Shown: positions 39,001 through 45,752, numbered from the stretch's first letter. The stretch is DNA of 64,000 nucleotides from UBA1672 sp964352665 (GCA_964352665.1 CAYGSJ010000007.1:1-64000); one strand, 5' to 3'. Notes: generated by a model not told the origin, from the letters alone. Numbers and translations: made by a program.

Positions 39001-41168
39001 CAAATTCAATGATTATCGGTTTGGGTAACGCCTCCGGATCCGCCCCTTCCATTACTGCTACTAATGCACTGGGTATTTTTATGGGTGACCAAAGCGGTAG
39101 TGTCATAGCTTATCCAAATACCATGGCCGTTGTTGGTGGCGACTTCGTTGTCGGATCAACCCAACTCCCGGACCTAGCCTCTGGCACAACCGGTGATAAC
39201 CGCATGTTCTTCTATACCAACAAAGCGGCATTTCGTGCCGGTACTGTAGTAGGCGCAGAATGGGATGATGTCAGTGTTGGCGCCCAGAGTACTGCTTTTG
39301 GTTTGAACACAACAGCCAGCGCTGTTGGCGCTATGGCGTGGGGCGGTACAACACAAGCCACAAATGCAGGAACCACCGCCTTTGGCTTTACAACTTTGGC
39401 AAGTGGTCTTTATGGAACCGTTTGGGGTGACCGATCCCAAGCAACAAACACAATGGCAACAGCATGGGGACAACAGAACACAGCTTCAGGCATACAATCA
39501 ACCGCCTGGGGACAACTGAACACAGCGTCTGGAGACCAGTCAACGGCTTGGGGTATTGGAAATACAGCCAGCGGCATAGGTTCAACAGCCGTTGGCGGAG
39601 GCGGCTCTGTCGCCTCTAATGTAGCCTCTGTGGCAATCGGAACATATTTGCAATCCAGTGGTTTTGTTAGTACTGCAATTGGTAATAAGGCACGCGTCGG
39701 GGGTCTTCTCCCTTCTGATGGTCTGGGTAATTATTCGGTTGCGATGGGCCTTGGTGATACACCCGGCGCAGCAACAACTTATCCGTCTGTAACCGGAGCG
39801 AGCTCTTTCGGTATTTTTATGGGTGATCAAGCCAACATAGATGTGAGTGATTCAAATACAATGGCCGTTGTTGGTGGTGACTTTATTGTCGGCTCGCCAC
39901 AGATTGATGACACTACGACAGGCTCTCAAGACTCACGGATGTATTTCGATGTTAGTCAATCCGCCTTCCGTGCAGGTGAAGCTGGTGCCGCACAATGGGA
40001 TCCCGGGAACGTAGGCGCGCATAGCGCAGCATTCGGAAGTAACACAACGGCCTCTAATGACTTTAGCTTTGCGGCAGGTTCTAACAGCGTAGCAAGTGGC
40101 ACTGGTGCCGTAGCGATAGGTGTGAGTAACTCAGTATCAGGAAACTTCTCTGCTGCTATCGGTGGAAGTAACCATAGCATATCTAACCGTTTTTCTTTTG
40201 CAACAGGTGCTTCAAATACGATCTCGTCTCAGGCCGGTGTTGCTATGGGCGCGTTAAACACTGTTGATGGTCTTTACGGTATTGCCATGGGGAATAGTAA
40301 TCAAGCATTATCCCAGAATAGCATTGCTATCGGTGCAAACAACACCGCATCTACGGGGGTTTTTAACATTGCTATTGGTAACGAAGTTCGGGCAATTGGT
40401 ACGGGATACTCTATGGCTATTGGACTTTCTACACAAACCAATACCGATTTAAGCCGGCCGCAAGTGACCGGCGAAGGATCTCTTGGTGTATTTATGGATG
40501 ACGTACCAGGCTATGTACTAAGCGCTGCAGACGTGTTCTCTATTATTGGTGGCCGCGTCTTTATTGACTATGACAACTCTGGTTCCGGTGCAGCACCATC
40601 CGCCACAGCAGGCCTTGTTGTTAACGGTGACATTATTGTGAATGGATCAACAACAACATGTACTCTTGGGAATGGTTCGGGCGCAACAAACTGTACATCT
40701 GATGAACGCTTAAAGGAAAATATTGAAACAATCGATAATGTTCTCGCAAAAATTGATGACATTCACGGTGTGACCTTTAACTGGAAAGATAAAAAGAAGC
40801 CACAGGATCGTTACATGGGTGTGATTGCGCAGGAAATCGAACGCGTCTTCCCCGAAGTAGTGGACGAGCTGAGTGATGGCACAAAAACTGTTGATTACGC
40901 CGCGCTTGTTGCACCATTGATACAGGCTTCGAAAGAATTGAAATCACGCAATAATGCTCTGTCTGAAAAGGTAGATACTTTGAAACAAGATAATGAAAAT
41001 ATTCATGAGATCGTATCGGAGTTGAAAGATCAGGTTGATCTTCTCAATAAAGTCACAGGAACCAAAGTCGGGAAAGCATCCATGTCTCCTTACCTGATGT
41101 TGCTTCTTGGCTTGCTGTTCGGGGCAATGATGACCGTCATAGTTGTTCAGAGAAAGACAAAATCCTAA
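30006..41168 (+). CDS. Giant pilin-like / head-repeat / S74 self-cleaving surface protein
   Basis: This is one uninterrupted 3,720-residue frame. ATG 30006 follows AGGAGG by nine bases and is preferred to GTG 30003. In order: a basic N-terminus with QSGN and one membrane helix (about 29-49). A pseudopilin-like domain comes next, with DPWGTEYGY near 127 and GPDQVF. Nine cassettes follow with 'DF.FGS.QL', 'FRAG..Q' and YadA-like 'A.G....ASG..S.A.G' head motifs. The C-terminus has an S74 intramolecular chaperone with Ser3565 and Lys3570 (SDERLK, five apart as in endosialidase and MYRF), a coiled coil (about 3640-3690) and a final membrane helix. It probably trimerises and is cut before Ser3565, freeing a long fibre from its chaperone. 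Its function is probably adhesion or prey/host contact. Confidence 0.88.
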   Translation: MLSKAQLYKPSKKHAINTRDPNKKNQSGNIFFTLFGAVAVVGLLGAAIMSTMRGPLSTMVEVQSRAQAESEMAIASRLSLLEATELADGGDCDGDGFVEALEYTDAGGAGPVGGGFLPNEVASSRIDPWGTEYGYCGWDPGAVTDAIACDLDGDTTNERLDGNGDPTDETYTVVAIVSAGPDQVFNTTCVGGASPAITKTGDDIIVEYTYATATADTGGLWNLKSNEPTTAEISKDLEVTGGASFTAGIDLTSSTAALQLGAASMLFPDETSLPTCNGANAGLVRLNKTFTPDRLEVCDEGGSWSSVAGGSIWLEGAGDDIYYDTGTFQVGIGTSTPSEALDVIGNIDLTGNLTAGGDLSGVAVTGTGNLTITGTSDLRGDVSDSLGDFTINDALVVTGTSDLQGDVSDSIGDFTINDNLVVTGTSEFQGAIDSQTSIRNTTGDVLINDALAVTGTSNFRGDISDSTGDLTFADDVVITGTTDAQGAISNSTGEVDINDDTDITGDLDVSGSVSAGTTVNVDGDQLGPAATCTSSQKLEWNNGSGWSCVTDLQGGSGGGVPALDDLTDVAAAAPSDNDCLTYDNGSGNWVNEPCSTKLNSITAADGTNVIANADFEQRWRWELTANAASGIVFGESAASTAGTNSQYIVAANTLLTSTAIPFKTGVSATGLKYGIKIDNENNTVGAATGIEFSTQDAGYGKGGLVYERTGGFGIGDFKFLQETTATDANTAPALADSVLTIKNDGDIIIGPDTAASLSLKLDVAGPVGATQYCDQDGLNCFTPGGIISSDIFEVIGGAGSEVVRQVAASAPLATSDFVFGSTQLDDDTTNDARIIFDKSLGAFRAGAVGSTQWDLASRGLGSAAFNIDNTANGTASFAANWLTTASGVGATAFGYGTQASGTGSFSMGLAAIAGSGTPNPAIGGGHGNATVAVGLQSGGIPSTLPVITGDRSMALFMDQNTADYVSGYDLTDSDMFAIVGGTFMIDSQPSTAASRGCIQFDDTTDKIQFSHDCSTYTDFGTSTAVALSDITAATATNNILNAGNSQTWQWQLSGAGRAMSFSESAASTGGVSAGQSIVSISTLATSTAVPLLISNLGAQYTLYALDEGGDTSPFIIDADGNVGIGTTATSTGGDQNLELDVEGDVGAINYCDEDGNYCFTAAGVNSSLVFEVTGGAGTELVRQVEASAPVATSDFLFGSAQLADAGNATEDARMFFDKSKGAFRAGAAQGTQWNNANVGDYSVALGLNNRASGSNSVAIGSSSTVASGAASIAIGQSLDATNTNSIAMGINNISSGINSMSIGLGDVGAMMFGTFPTVSGNNSLGVFTGHQVDVAVTGAHLFAFLGGNMIIDPTPAATVAGTSSGFQSLELDVEGDIGAVYYCDNNGNNCFTAASVAGGSVFEVTGGAGTELVRQVEASAPVATSDFLFGSAQLADAGNATEDARMFFDKSKGAFRAGTATLTQWDDASVGTASTALGYDTIASGIYSTAFGQNTQAAGLAATAFGKNAAVTGNYSVGFGLLNGSQTALPVVSGNRSIAFFMGLGPDAQSGVDVTAAQTFALLGGTMVIDPAEPATELAASTGGDQNLELDVEGDIGAINYCDEDGNNCFTAASVASGTALSDITAATATNSISNAAYQQDWRWQLTAPSYGLRILESAASTGGANNQFLMGITTLAGSTATPFVINNLGAGYSFVVTDEAVETTPFVIDVDGNVGIQEDVPLSTLHIGGSGSIASGITFGDGDSGFYEASDDVLNVALGGVGSSWVFETGRFYTPTGTGPTVVGAIDGLPQFIPNRNDTNTGFGRTGGDDTVAVFAGGNIVYETDTSGNMGLGDFTGGSDTIDSRLHLQTGEIRLDGGAANEAGCIQFDDTADELQYSDDCSTYVSFSDLSGSGGVFEVTGGAGTELVRQVAASAPLATSDFVFGSAQLADAGNATEDNRLFFDKSKGAVRAGSASFTQWNDANVGTYSIGIGTNVIASGYGSMALGYSDTADGGRIEASATGSIAIGGADGNILSSGYGSVALGGSTAGTPVDGTISAAGNGAIAMGFADGNQSLISSGTGSMVWGTPFGPNSIEATGDGSTAFGRDVSVTGDYSVGIGLGNATTTTEPVVSAEGSIGIFMGDQSGADVSSSNTMALLGGSLVIGSETTDVDGYAGIKNVAQDSANSDIRFYTYNNTAGTKTDIELLRARGTEDSPTIVQDGTVLGSMRWKAYDGVNFDIAGAINVVIDGTPGANDLPAEMNFWVANDGSIVADASSLADMTLSQGSDLELHRYTNTQIDSANLDFYRGHNSSSSPTIAVDGDLLGGLRFYGSDSNTTYAMTAKIEGEADGTVSAGNMPTALTFSTGLTNSPTERMRIAPGGYIGVGDFSADTIESALHIQEDVLRLDGGAGNEAGCIQFDDTADELQYSDDCSTYVSFSDLSGSGGVFEVTGGAGTELVRQVAASAPLATSDFVFGSTQLDDDTTNDARIIFDKSLGAFRAGEVQNAQWNLANRGQYSIGLGFNVISSGIGSFASGGGTTASGDYSTAMGGATTASGDYSFAFGRNSDATAQYSIVMGNQVDATANNTMGISLGNAAGTPPVVSGTRSLGVFINDQSGIDLSTTDTVAFVGGNNFIVGSYQLDDTTTGNEDARMYLNRTKGAFRAGSANGAQWDNANVGTGSIGLGTNASATLDGSVSIGTNTTSSAQFSFAIGTSSTASANFATALGASNTASAIGATAIGGLNTASGDYNVVLGYASTASSGTSNIAIGNEVKVTTADSYSMAIGLADQNNDDSMRPQVTAGSSLGIFLATADNYDLDDANTLAVLGGEIKIDSGLDTPASSGCIRFNDASDKLEFSHDCSAYSEIGSAGSSGMFERSGTVVRGNASTGYVASTDDFVFGSSQLDDTGTGSEDNRFFYDRGQGAFRAGAVQSTEWDNANLGAYSVAMGFNTQATGSRSVALGNESRATANYSIAMGDTAISNGGGSIAIGIDVTAGEDNSIAIGNDADVKSGGTNSMIIGLGNASGSAPSITATNALGIFMGDQSGSVIAYPNTMAVVGGDFVVGSTQLPDLASGTTGDNRMFFYTNKAAFRAGTVVGAEWDDVSVGAQSTAFGLNTTASAVGAMAWGGTTQATNAGTTAFGFTTLASGLYGTVWGDRSQATNTMATAWGQQNTASGIQSTAWGQLNTASGDQSTAWGIGNTASGIGSTAVGGGGSVASNVASVAIGTYLQSSGFVSTAIGNKARVGGLLPSDGLGNYSVAMGLGDTPGAATTYPSVTGASSFGIFMGDQANIDVSDSNTMAVVGGDFIVGSPQIDDTTTGSQDSRMYFDVSQSAFRAGEAGAAQWDPGNVGAHSAAFGSNTTASNDFSFAAGSNSVASGTGAVAIGVSNSVSGNFSAAIGGSNHSISNRFSFATGASNTISSQAGVAMGALNTVDGLYGIAMGNSNQALSQNSIAIGANNTASTGVFNIAIGNEVRAIGTGYSMAIGLSTQTNTDLSRPQVTGEGSLGVFMDDVPGYVLSAADVFSIIGGRVFIDYDNSGSGAAPSATAGLVVNGDIIVNGSTTTCTLGNGSGATNCTSDERLKENIETIDNVLAKIDDIHGVTFNWKDKKKPQDRYMGVIAQEIERVFPEVVDELSDGTKTVDYAALVAPLIQASKELKSRNNALSEKVDTLKQDNENIHEIVSELKDQVDLLNKVTGTKVGKASMSPYLMLLLGLLFGAMMTVIVVQRKTKS
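32410..32539 (+). repeat. 130-bp near-exact repeat, copy 1 (copy 2 at 37327-37456)
   Basis: The 130 bases from TTGTTCGCC to CCGTGC at 32410-32539 match 37327-37456 with one difference (C/T in the GA-C/T-TTTG codon). The second copy overlaps the end of the 185-bp repeat, so the 37.2-37.5 kb cassette looks like a mosaic of two others. Confidence 0.85.
35598..35782 (+). repeat. 185-bp exact repeat, copy 1 (copy 2 at 37197-37381)
   Basis: By direct reading, the 185 bases from GGATGTATCC to GTCTTCGG are the same at 35598-35782 and 37197-37381, with third codon positions included. Flanking sequence diverges at once on both sides. It spans the 'CIQFDDTADELQ' module, a Ser/Gly-rich linker and the start of the FEVTGGAG cassette. 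Confidence 0.85.
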
Positions 41169-42205
41169 AGTGCCTGCCCTTGATGGGCCGGAATTTCCGA
41201 CGCTTTTTGCTCGGACACACTTAAGCGCTTCCACAAATACGGCGGGGATCCGCATTTAATATCCTGAATATTTGTATTCCCGAAACCGCTATAGCGTTGC
41301 TGGAGCTGTTCTGCTTTATCGCGCACAGATTGCGTCTGTATTGTGCTTAAAGCCTCCGATGTCCAGTTAACTTGATGAAAATATCGCGGCAAATCGTCTT
41401 TGGGAATACGCACAATGAGATGCGGCAATTCGAGCTTTCGGAATGCATCGCCATCACGTTCGGCATTATAGCCCCCTGCTCCCTTTAAAAAGCGTGCAAG
41501 ATTTTGCTTATGAATATTCAATGCGTGTTTTTCGTAGAACGCTCTATGTTTTCCCCCGTACCAGCGATGAAACGTCTGCGCCGCGGCCTTGCTCTCGTCC
41601 ATACCATTATCGAGGTCATACTCGTAGGCTTGCGCCAAATATTTCCAGTCCTTCGATCCCAGCGCACCACGCCAAGCTGTTGGATCACCCTTTTCCTTGA
41701 TACTCCAACAGGCCCTAATGGTTTCTGTTTGCGCCCACGCCTCGCAAAACATTATTGCTACAATTTCGCTGTGAGCGTCTAAACAAACCGGAAAGGTACC
41801 ATTTTCTTGAAGCGGCAAAAGGTATAGCCCGTGCATATCCTGATAAAAATGCATGGCTTCGTGTAAAAAGCTATGAACATTTGCTGACAGGCCGGAAAAA
41901 GAAGAAAGGCGTATTTGTGACTTGATGTGCCCGCTTTCATATGCGTTCCAAAACCCGCGCACGAATTGCTCGTGCTTTTCCGGAGTATCAAGCAACTCCG
42001 TCTGTAACGCAAAGGGCTGATACATCCCTGCTCCGGCAAACATTGAAAATTCTATATCGACACCAAAATCAATTAAGTCATTAACGACGCGCTTGAAAAA
42101 TTTGTCCTGAATGGCACAAGCAATAATCCTGCTTTTTCTTATAAAGACTTTTTCACTAAGGAAAGAGCTGTTCTGGTCGGCTTCTGGCAGGTGAGCGTGT
42201 TTCAT
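41165..42205 (-). CDS. Unknown protein with an HExxH metallopeptidase-like motif
   Basis: A 346-residue protein without signal peptide or membrane helix. Residues near 115 read 'SFLHEAMHFYQDMHG': the HEAMH is a textbook HExxH zinc site at the start of a helix, and 'HSEIVAIMFCEAWAQTE' further on offers candidate third ligands (Glu). The rest is not familiar to me. Its stop overlaps that of the convergent giant gene by 4 bp, and its start lies 25 bp downstream of tRNA-Arg on the same strand. It could be a peptidase, but activity is only inferred from the motif. Confidence 0.7.
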   Translation of the reverse strand: MKHAHLPEADQNSSFLSEKVFIRKSRIIACAIQDKFFKRVVNDLIDFGVDIEFSMFAGAGMYQPFALQTELLDTPEKHEQFVRGFWNAYESGHIKSQIRLSSFSGLSANVHSFLHEAMHFYQDMHGLYLLPLQENGTFPVCLDAHSEIVAIMFCEAWAQTETIRACWSIKEKGDPTAWRGALGSKDWKYLAQAYEYDLDNGMDESKAAAQTFHRWYGGKHRAFYEKHALNIHKQNLARFLKGAGGYNAERDGDAFRKLELPHLIVRIPKDDLPRYFHQVNWTSEALSTIQTQSVRDKAEQLQQRYSGFGNTNIQDIKCGSPPYLWKRLSVSEQKASEIPAHQGQAL

Positions 42206-42230
42206 GAGATCGCTTTAAACTTTAAGTAAA

Positions 42231-42307
42231 TGGCGCGCCCTAGAGGATTCGAACCTCTGACCTTTGGCTCCGGAAACCAACGCTCTATCCGACTGAGCTA
42301 AGGGCGC
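42231..42307 (-). tRNA. tRNA-Arg (anticodon CCG)
   Basis: The 77-nt minus-strand sequence folds into a full cloverleaf. The acceptor stem is GCGCCCT/AGGGCGC, the D arm GCTC/GAGC, the anticodon stem closes the loop TTCCGGA with anticodon CCG, and the T arm AGAGG-TTCGAAT-CCTCT is canonical. The 3' CCA is encoded. It reads CGG codons. No attL/attR-like duplication of its 3' end or integrase gene is seen nearby. Confidence 0.95.
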
Positions 42308-42344
42308 CTACGAACATGTTATAGTCTAAAAGCAGCAAGGAGCA

Positions 42345-42382
42345 ATAAAAAAGCGCCCGGCAAGTACGTGCCGAACGCTTTA
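42345..42382 (-). terminator. Rho-independent terminator of the ABC ATPase gene
   Basis: On the minus strand AAAGCG..CGGCA pairs with TGCCG..CGCTTT around a short loop and is followed by TTTTT. It lies between the stop of the ABC ATPase gene (42542) and the tRNA gene, separating the two transcripts. Confidence 0.7.
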
Positions 42383-42541
42383 TCAACCTAGGAAACTAAA
42401 ATTTTACACAACACAGATAAACGTCCACAATGCGCACTATCTGTACCAAAAACCATTAAATTTAGATATATGATATTATCTGATAAGAGCATAAAAATGA
42501 TTCAAAAGCAATTATCGATTAGTGTTTTTTTAAACAACTTT

Positions 42542-43468
42542 TTAAGCAGCAGTTACCTGCAGAAAAACATCTTCGAGATCACTTTGGTCGGTTGTGATAT
42601 CTATAATCCCAAACCCTGCCGCTTGTACTGCTTCAATTATACCGCCAACATGATGTTCATTTGAACTGTAACGCACGGCAAGAGCACGCGGCCCCTTAAG
42701 CGTTGAATGATACTGTGATAGCGCAGTTGGCACTTCGGCAATGTCACGATCCAGTTGGAATATAACTTCCTTACTATCAATGCGCCTTAACAGGGTGTTC
42801 TTCTCCTCGCATACAACCACTTCACCATGATGAATGATGGCAATCTGATCGCAAAGTTCTTCTGCCTCTTCCAGATAATGAGTTGTCAGTAAGATCGTAA
42901 CGCCCTTTTTGTTAAGCTCACGCACATTATCCCAAAGCTGCTTGCGTAATTCGATATCAACACCGGCAGTCGGTTCGTCTAGCACAAGAATGGGGGGGCT
43001 GTGAACCATCGCCTTTGCCACAAGCAGGCGGCGCTTCATCCCTCCGGAAAGCGAACGCACATAGGCATCCTTTTTATCCGCAAGCCCAACCATATCAAGA
43101 ATTTCTAAAGATTTACGCTCTGATTTTCTAACCCCATATAATCCCGCTTGCAGTTCCAACAACTCAAACGGTGTAAAGAAAGGATCATAGTTTATTTCCT
43201 GTGGCACAACGCCAATGCATGATTTTGCGTTTCTTTCATTGACATCAATGTCATGCCCCCAAACTTTTACCGAGCCTGAGGTTTTTATAACCAGCCCTGC
43301 CATAATATTGATAATGGTCGATTTACCTGCACCGTTAGGACCAAGAAGCGCAAACATTGACCCCCTTGGAATTTCAAGGTCTACATCCTTCAACGCCACT
43401 TTTTTATCGGACTTCTTTGATGCCGCATAAGTCTTGTTCAGGTTTTTGATTTCTATCGCGTTTTTCAT
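42542..43468 (-). CDS. ABC transporter ATP-binding protein (ABC-2 exporter type)
   Basis: The 308-residue ATPase has Walker A 'LLGPNGAGKSTI', the Q loop 'GVVPQEINYDP', the signature 'RSLSGGMKRRLLVAKAM', Walker B 'ILVLDEPTAGVD' and the H loop 'LLTTHYLEEAE'. A C-terminal regulatory part (about 225-308) is present, as in YadG/CcmA-like exporters. Such ATPases pair with an ABC-2 permease, usually the next gene, but none is adjacent. A terminator follows directly, so the partner must be encoded elsewhere. Confidence 0.92.
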   Translation of the reverse strand: MKNAIEIKNLNKTYAASKKSDKKVALKDVDLEIPRGSMFALLGPNGAGKSTIINIMAGLVIKTSGSVKVWGHDIDVNERNAKSCIGVVPQEINYDPFFTPFELLELQAGLYGVRKSERKSLEILDMVGLADKKDAYVRSLSGGMKRRLLVAKAMVHSPPILVLDEPTAGVDIELRKQLWDNVRELNKKGVTILLTTHYLEEAEELCDQIAIIHHGEVVVCEEKNTLLRRIDSKEVIFQLDRDIAEVPTALSQYHSTLKGPRALAVRYSSNEHHVGGIIEAVQAAGFGIIDITTDQSDLEDVFLQVTAA

Positions 43469-43510
43469 TTTTTATAGCTTTTCCGCTGAAAGTACCCGTG
43501 CACAGTAGAA

Positions 43511-44422
43511 TTAAAGATGGGTTTTTTCAAGCCAGTTTTTTGCGGCGTCATCGTCTTTTAGATACGCATTCCAGAAGCCAAAGGCTGCATTTTTGACAAG
43601 TTCTTCGTGCTCTTCTCGCTTCGGATTATCACCGAGCTTACCACGCGTACCGTTATAGATCATGTGATCGCCATCTTCTATAATTTGCAGATATTGTTCG
43701 GGGTGGCCTGCGTGCTCATGGATAATAAGGCGATATTCATACCCGTAATCATCAATAGGTGCTTCATCTTCGGTGCCTGTCATGTGGAATAAGGGAATAT
43801 CAATTGATCCGTAAACTTCCTTTGGTTCTGCATCGGTAAGATGACCTATGGGGGTCGGACTATATAATATACCCGCCGAAATACGGTCGTCGCTCAGATC
43901 CATTAAATGTCCATCCCTGTCGGGAAATTTCATACCCGCCATAACCTGTGTTGTCATGGCGCCAAAAGAGTGACCGGACATCCCGATCTTTTCAAGATCC
44001 ATATATTGTCCGTAATCCCGATCTTCTTTTTTAATACGCTCCAGTTCATTCAGGACGAACGGCACATCATGCATACGATTTAACGTTGTTTCCCTTGTAA
44101 TTTTTACCTTCTGCAGGACATCCCAGGCATGACCTCCCTTTCCTTCCCATAGGCTACTATCTGTTCCTATATGGGTAAGATGGATAAGAATATAACCTTG
44201 CCCGGCAAGAAAGCGTGAAATAAACGATGCGCCATCACGATTGCCGCCAAAACCGTGACTCCATAGTATCACCGGTATTTTTTCAAGATTATGATCTACA
44301 GGATAATAAATCTTATAGGGCACGACACGATCATCACGGCTCTTATCAATGAACTCCCCGCGTTTAAGCAGAACCTTATGCGGCTCTGTGATCAGAGAAT
44401 GGTCGGGTGTCCACAAAGTCAC
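43511..44422 (-). CDS. Alpha/beta hydrolase (PAF-acetylhydrolase / dienelactone hydrolase-like)
   Basis: A 303-residue alpha/beta hydrolase. The oxyanion region is 'ILWSHGFGGNRDG', the nucleophile elbow 'GMSGHSFGAMTT' (GHSFG), the acid 'MTGTEDEAPIDD' and the His 'EDGDHMIYNG'. The arrangement resembles bacterial homologues of PAF acetylhydrolase or chlorophyllase-like esterases. No signal peptide is visible. It lies 9 bp downstream of sspB on the same strand and 42 bp before the ABC ATPase. Substrate unknown. Confidence 0.87.
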   Translation of the reverse strand: MTLWTPDHSLITEPHKVLLKRGEFIDKSRDDRVVPYKIYYPVDHNLEKIPVILWSHGFGGNRDGASFISRFLAGQGYILIHLTHIGTDSSLWEGKGGHAWDVLQKVKITRETTLNRMHDVPFVLNELERIKKEDRDYGQYMDLEKIGMSGHSFGAMTTQVMAGMKFPDRDGHLMDLSDDRISAGILYSPTPIGHLTDAEPKEVYGSIDIPLFHMTGTEDEAPIDDYGYEYRLIIHEHAGHPEQYLQIIEDGDHMIYNGTRGKLGDNPKREEHEELVKNAAFGFWNAYLKDDDAAKNWLEKTHL

Positions 44423-44431
44423 CTTGGGCCT

Positions 44432-44935
44432 CTATTTTTTTCTGAAATTCTCAAGAGAAATAACTTCTCCTGTTTTTCCACCGCCTGATCCATCCGGATC
44501 ATCATCATCATCATCTGGCATTTCATGCAAGATCAGATCTTCTTCGGTCATGGATTCACCCAGCGGCTGGAACTGAAGTGCGAAGTTGACAGACGGATCT
44601 GCGAAAATACTGATTGCCGCCAACGGAATTACCAGACGCTCGGGCACATCATTAAACGAGAGTGTCACCTGCATGTTTTCATCATCGACCGCCAGTTCGG
44701 AAAACTGGTACTGAAGAACAATTGTCATTTCACCGGGATAACGTTCCCTCAGGTAATCAGGGATTTTGACACCCGTATAATCCGTCAGAAACGTGATATA
44801 AAAATGATGGTCGCCCAGCATACCGCCAGTACCATCATAATGCTCTATTACTTCCTCAATGGATTTTTTGACAACGCTTCTTAAGGCGCTTTCGACCATT
44901 CGGTCATAACGTAATATGTCGTCTTCATCAGTCAT
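44432..44935 (-). CDS. sspB: SspB, ClpXP adaptor for ssrA-tagged proteins (alpha type)
   Basis: The 167-residue protein fits alphaproteobacterial SspB. It has an N-terminal helix (DRMVESALRSVVKKSIEEV), the 'HHFYITFLTDYTGVKIP' and 'IVLQYQFSELAVDDENMQVTLSF' strands in outline, and a C-terminal acidic linker ending in a short 'GEVISLENFRKK' tail. That tail matches the ClpX-docking XB peptide pattern. SspB binds the AANDN part of the tmRNA tag and hands the protein to ClpXP. Its location about 1.5 kb from ssrA, whose tag has two ANDN motifs, is notable. Confidence 0.9.
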   Translation of the reverse strand: MTDEDDILRYDRMVESALRSVVKKSIEEVIEHYDGTGGMLGDHHFYITFLTDYTGVKIPDYLRERYPGEMTIVLQYQFSELAVDDENMQVTLSFNDVPERLVIPLAAISIFADPSVNFALQFQPLGESMTEEDLILHEMPDDDDDDPDGSGGGKTGEVISLENFRKK

Positions 44936-45022
44936 GCTCTATATGTCGCAAATATTGAAGGGGTAAATCAAGTACCGTTTTTATTATTTCATAACTTTAT
45001 ACAAGAGGATGTTAGGAAGATG

Positions 45023-45742
45023 CTATGCTTTTTTAATAATTGTTGCATTCTTCATTTTGTGCCATTGGTCCGAATTTACGATTTCTTGTGTCACGATCGG
45101 GAATGCCACTATGATGTAAGCAAACAATATAGGCCATATGAAATTACCAAATCTGCGCCCTTTTAAAGCCTTGCGTCTATCAGCATCCCACAGCGTTTTT
45201 TGATAAAAAAAGTATACTGGAACAAGCCACAACAAACCGGGAAAAAATACCGTAAGCATTTCCGTATCTTCCCGGTTTATATGGACGCTCATTTTGAGCA
45301 TCTCCGCCATGACCATACCTATAAATAAAGTTACGGCCCAACCTGCAAAACACAGCAACCCCAGCCAAAGCACCTCGGCAAGGGTTTTAAACATCTCTTT
45401 CATACGGTTTTCTTTTTTTGCGTGCCAGTATAGTGCGCTCAAAAACAACAATAGAAATAAACTCTCACCCCAAATAGACGGGATTTCTCCGTCCGATATG
45501 AAGTCAAACAAGCCAATTGAAACAGAAATCAGCATAACAAATATGAAGTTCAGCATCTGGCCACGCCAGATATACATGGAATATGTATGGTTGAATTCCT
45601 GCCCCTTTTTTGCCGCATCTGCCACATGCGCAAACCAGCGATAACAAGAAATGACAAACGCCATTGCACTCATTGTACACAAAACATAGAGCAGTCCGGG
45701 AGATTGATAAATTTCTGGTGTTGCGGTGATATCTGGGTCCAT
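45023..45742 (-). CDS. Unknown integral membrane protein
   Basis: About 239 residues from ATG 45742 with six hydrophobic segments; ATG 45766 is in frame and would overlap the upstream stop by 14 bp. Neither start has a clear ribosome-binding site. The protein is rich in Trp, Phe and Met (for example 'YMYIWRGQMLN'-like and 'LFLLLFLSALYWHAKKEN'). I do not recognise the family. It lies between the hydrolase at 45753 and sspB, all on the minus strand. Confidence 0.7.
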   Translation of the reverse strand: MDPDITATPEIYQSPGLLYVLCTMSAMAFVISCYRWFAHVADAAKKGQEFNHTYSMYIWRGQMLNFIFVMLISVSIGLFDFISDGEIPSIWGESLFLLLFLSALYWHAKKENRMKEMFKTLAEVLWLGLLCFAGWAVTLFIGMVMAEMLKMSVHINREDTEMLTVFFPGLLWLVPVYFFYQKTLWDADRRKALKGRRFGNFIWPILFAYIIVAFPIVTQEIVNSDQWHKMKNATIIKKA

Positions 45743-45752
45743 AAATTTATTT

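Larger units (their letters stand above)
32400..40000 (+). repeat. Nine tandem cassettes inside the giant gene
   Basis: The conserved 'FGS.QL.D....(D/E)D.R..FD...(G/A)AFRAG...Q/EW' element occurs nine times, with its FRAG codons near 32530, 33670, 34370, 35850, 37450, 37940, 38730, 39230 and 39965. Each is followed by head repeats and a 'S.G.FM.DQ......D..A.(L/V)GG' closing element. Spacing ranges from about 490 to 1,600 bp because optional inserts lie between them, including a four-copy 'YCD.(D/N)G..CF' module and a 'CIQFDDT.D.LQ.S.DCS.Y' module. Confidence 0.85.

Noticed and set aside
32400..40000. Regular repeats that might be read as a CRISPR or satellite array
   Set aside because: They are in-frame protein cassettes of 490-1,600 bp inside one coding frame, without short identical repeats and unique spacers.
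30100..40900. Many open frames of 60-137 codons on both strands within the giant gene
   Set aside because: They are shadows of a repetitive, codon-biased frame; several repeat at the same offset in each cassette and none has a ribosome-binding site.
40690..41168. S74 domain as a sign of a prophage tail fibre
   Set aside because: No capsid, portal, terminase, tail or integrase gene is near, and the protein has an N-terminal pilin-like helix and a C-terminal membrane helix, unlike phage fibres.
42231..42307. tRNA-Arg as an integration site for a mobile element carrying the giant gene
   Set aside because: No integrase, no repeated tRNA 3' end, and no change in coding style at a boundary could be found.
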